Part shown: piece after piece, positions 5,759-7,176 of the stretch
How the letters are laid out: each line of letters begins with the position of its first letter
Numbering within the stretch: position 1 is the first letter of the stretch
Assembly (NCBI GenBank): GCA_002313415.1
Contig: DCBH01000114.1
Location: 1-7,176, forward strand
Reading direction: 5' to 3'
Source: Flavobacteriales bacterium UBA1112
Lineage (GTDB): Bacteria; Bacteroidota; Bacteroidia; Flavobacteriales_D; Sanyastnellaceae
Length of the DNA: 7,176 bases
Notes under the pieces: model-generated
The model's database searches: none
Seen by the model: only the letters and a program-made list of their open reading frames with translations
Told to the model about the DNA's origin: nothing
Position numbers and translations under genes: made by a program

Positions 5759-6985
5759 TTAATCGTTCGAAGGGCGTATTTCGTTTTTCATCTGCCATTC
5801 TTTTGCTCTGGCCGAAACATTTTTACGGATATTCACCCAAAACAAATTGATGTCACCAGAGTGCCAGTCTTCTCTTTGTAACCACTTGCCTCCAAATACT
5901 TTAGGTGAATCAATCCAAAGCACACCGTCAGGCGAAATGTCACCGCGAATGGCGCCTGGTTTGGACAACCGAAAGGATGGTCTCAACACGCCCAAATGAT
6001 CGCGGTAGTCACTCGAAGCCACGGTCTGCGACCAAGTCACTGGATGAGTGACCAAGGCAGCCGTGAAATTTGGGCTTTGACGCTTATGCAAAAGCCAATG
6101 GGGAAGGTAGCCCCTGCCGTAAGTCATCCAAGTGCACAAACATCCCACTTGGGAGGGTTCTAGACACAATGGCACATGATCGAATTCAGAGGCATACATG
6201 TCCATTCCGGGTAAATACGCTGCGACCAAGCGATGGGCAAGTGCTGTACCATCGAAAAACTCTTGAATCAGTCTACGTCCGTGAAATGAACCTTGACTGT
6301 GCCCAGCCAAAACGATGGGACGGCCGTCATTCCATTGTTCGAGGTAAACTTCAAATGCACGCCTTATGTCAGCATATGCCACTTCAGCGGCAGCCCAACT
6401 CAGCGAATCACCCAAAGAAAATATGCGCACATGAGCCTGCCTGTATCGAGGTGCAAATACCCTACCAGCTGATGAAAATGCTGAGGCTTGGTGCCGAATG
6501 GGCCACAGGTCAACGGAAGCGTTCATGTTTTCGTCACTCACATCCGCATTCCAAGCGCTCCCATCCAAAAGCATGGTCGGATGAATGAAAAAGACATCTG
6601 CAATCGTATCAAATTGAATTCCAGGAAGTGAGCGCCTTCTCCGCTTTGGCAATGCAGGCTTTTGATTTGGTGAAAGAACTGGGTTGAGTGCCCACGATTC
6701 CGGCTTGAGATACGAGGGGGGTGACGGTATTGGCTCTATGGTGTTGCGCCAATTTTGGCTTGAGGTTGACATCTCAGGAACCTCAGGAAACGGTCTTTGA
6801 GAAAGAAGCTGCGCTGACATGCACATGAAAAGAACCATCATCGTTTCGCGAAATCGTTCGCGAAAAATGGATTCAAGTGTGCGTTGTGACATGGAGCGGT
6901 TGCTTCGTGATGACTGATCAAAAAAATACAAGAGGCAAAGGTTCAAAGAAGTTGGATTCATTTCAAACCAAGCGCTCAGTTTCAT
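5759..6985 (-). CDS. DUF3089-family alpha/beta hydrolase
   Basis: This is an uncharacterised serine hydrolase of the DUF3089 family; the substrate is unknown and an esterase- or lipase-type activity is only inferred from the fold. Over 408 aa it shows DVFFIHPT (~130-137), RHQASAFSSAGRVFAPRYRQA (~164-184), the nucleophile elbow GHSQGS (Ser230), LVAAYLPG, C-x-x-W-MTYG, and a C-terminal WHSGDINLFWVNIRKN whose His375 is the likely catalytic His. The start is uncertain: ATG 6985 is the longest, while ATG 6961 and ATG 6892 are also in frame. From 6892 the protein begins with an Arg-rich segment followed by MMVLFMCMSAQLL, a possible if weak signal sequence. Homologues are usually shorter at the N-terminus. 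It is the first gene of the minus-strand group, with its stop 1-31 nt before P2, and is divergent from the gene at 7079. Confidence 0.88.
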   Translation of the reverse strand: MKLSAWFEMNPTSLNLCLLYFFDQSSRSNRSMSQRTLESIFRERFRETMMVLFMCMSAQLLSQRPFPEVPEMSTSSQNWRNTIEPIPSPPSYLKPESWALNPVLSPNQKPALPKRRRRSLPGIQFDTIADVFFIHPTMLLDGSAWNADVSDENMNASVDLWPIRHQASAFSSAGRVFAPRYRQAHVRIFSLGDSLSWAAAEVAYADIRRAFEVYLEQWNDGRPIVLAGHSQGSFHGRRLIQEFFDGTALAHRLVAAYLPGMDMYASEFDHVPLCLEPSQVGCLCTWMTYGRGYLPHWLLHKRQSPNFTAALVTHPVTWSQTVASSDYRDHLGVLRPSFRLSKPGAIRGDISPDGVLWIDSPKVFGGKWLQREDWHSGDINLFWVNIRKNVSARAKEWQMKNEIRPSND

Positions 6986-6997
6986 ATGTCGAAGTTT

Positions 6998-7022
6998 TTG
7001 AATTATTCGTCGAATATTTCAA
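6998..7022. promoter_or_regulatory. 25-bp near-perfect palindrome in the divergent intergenic region (candidate operator)
   Basis: The left arm TTGAATTATTCG (6998-7009) and right arm CGAATATTTCAA (7011-7022) are inverted around a single central T at 7010. Eleven of twelve pairs match; only 7003/7017 (T/T) fails. It lies 13-37 nt upstream of the hydrolase ATG at 6985 and 57 nt upstream of the plus-strand ATG at 7079. Size and symmetry fit a dimeric regulator site serving the divergent pair. No regulator gene is in the window and no clear -7 box (TAnnTTTG) was found beside it, so the role is inferred. Confidence 0.5.
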
Positions 7023-7078
7023 TAGATTAAACTATCTTATCAGCCTATTAAACAGTATAAATCTGAAGTTTGAATACG

Positions 7079-7176
7079 ATGCGTTCATTCATTTTTACCG
7101 CCCTTTGTTGTTGCAGTACTATGGTTGCCAACAACTTGGCACTATCTCAGTATGCACTTTCAGTAGAGTCGTCACC
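7079..7176 (+). CDS. N-terminus of a secreted protein, 3'-truncated, related to the left-edge module protein
   Basis: The frame is open from ATG 7079 through the right edge (32 codons visible). MRSFIFTALCCCSTMVANNL is a short basic start with a hydrophobic core, and cleavage near ALSQ is plausible. The mature start QYALSVESSP matches AYVLEVKSEP, the opening of the module in the gene at 2-619, in Y, L, V, S and P at the same spacing. It is therefore probably the first module of a second protein of that type. The upstream sequence is AT-rich with no Shine-Dalgarno, as usual in Bacteroidota. It is too short for a firm family call. Confidence 0.65.
   Translation, partial: MRSFIFTALCCCSTMVANNLALSQYALSVESS

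Noticed and set aside
6070..6588. 172-codon plus-strand open frame opposite the hydrolase
   Set aside because: It lies antisense to the conserved DUF3089 core (GHSQGS and RHQASAF codons), which is clearly the coding strand.
7023..7065. Bacteroidota-type -7 boxes in the divergent region (TAGATTAA at 7023, TAAATCTG at 7058, TAGTTTAA on the minus strand at 7034-7027)
   Set aside because: Each misses one or two conserved bases of TAnnTTTG and none has a TTTG at the right distance. In AT-rich sequence such near-matches are expected by chance.

Overview
The window looks like chromosomal DNA of a marine-type Bacteroidota, most likely order Flavobacteriales (Cryomorphaceae/Schleiferiaceae/Crocinitomicaceae-like). 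This rests on protein style: secreted metzincin proteases, GCTDPxACN cysteine repeats, MopE-like DCND...DNNCNG calcium modules, dockerin-like C-terminal 'DxNGDGxIxVxDVLxVLSxFG' pairs, and no obvious Shine-Dalgarno sequences. The lineage is inferred from family knowledge, not from a marker gene.

Layout. (1) The plus-strand 3' end of a truncated gene, 2-619, encodes the last copy of a secreted beta-rich module. (2) It converges on three minus-strand genes that read from right to left: a DUF3089-family alpha/beta hydrolase (5759-6985), metalloprotease P2 (3250-5727) directly behind it, and metalloprotease P1 (662-3145) after a 104-nt gap. (3) Divergent from the hydrolase, a plus-strand gene begins at 7079 and runs off the right edge. 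Its first residues after the signal peptide resemble the start of the module in the left-edge gene. No RNA genes, insertion sequences or CRISPR arrays were seen, and no gap between genes exceeds about 105 nt.

How the genes may work together. P1 and P2 are clear paralogues in their N-terminal halves: signal peptide, propeptide, and an M12B-like catalytic domain with HExxHxxGxxH and a Met-turn. Their C-terminal halves differ completely until both end in a two-repeat dockerin-like module. P1 carries two copies of an Ig-like domain around a lamin-tail-like domain. P2 carries three GCTDP repeats, a P-domain-like beta-sandwich and a MopE-like domain. Together with the hydrolase they look like an export-directed degradative set; joint transcription is inferred from strand and spacing only.

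The most interesting points are the reversed order of the two dockerin half-repeats between P1 and P2, a 25-bp near-perfect palindrome in the divergent promoter region, a conserved propeptide Cys (CAVED) that could act as a cysteine switch, and the related modules flanking the protease cassette on both sides. No clearly new multi-gene system could be demonstrated.
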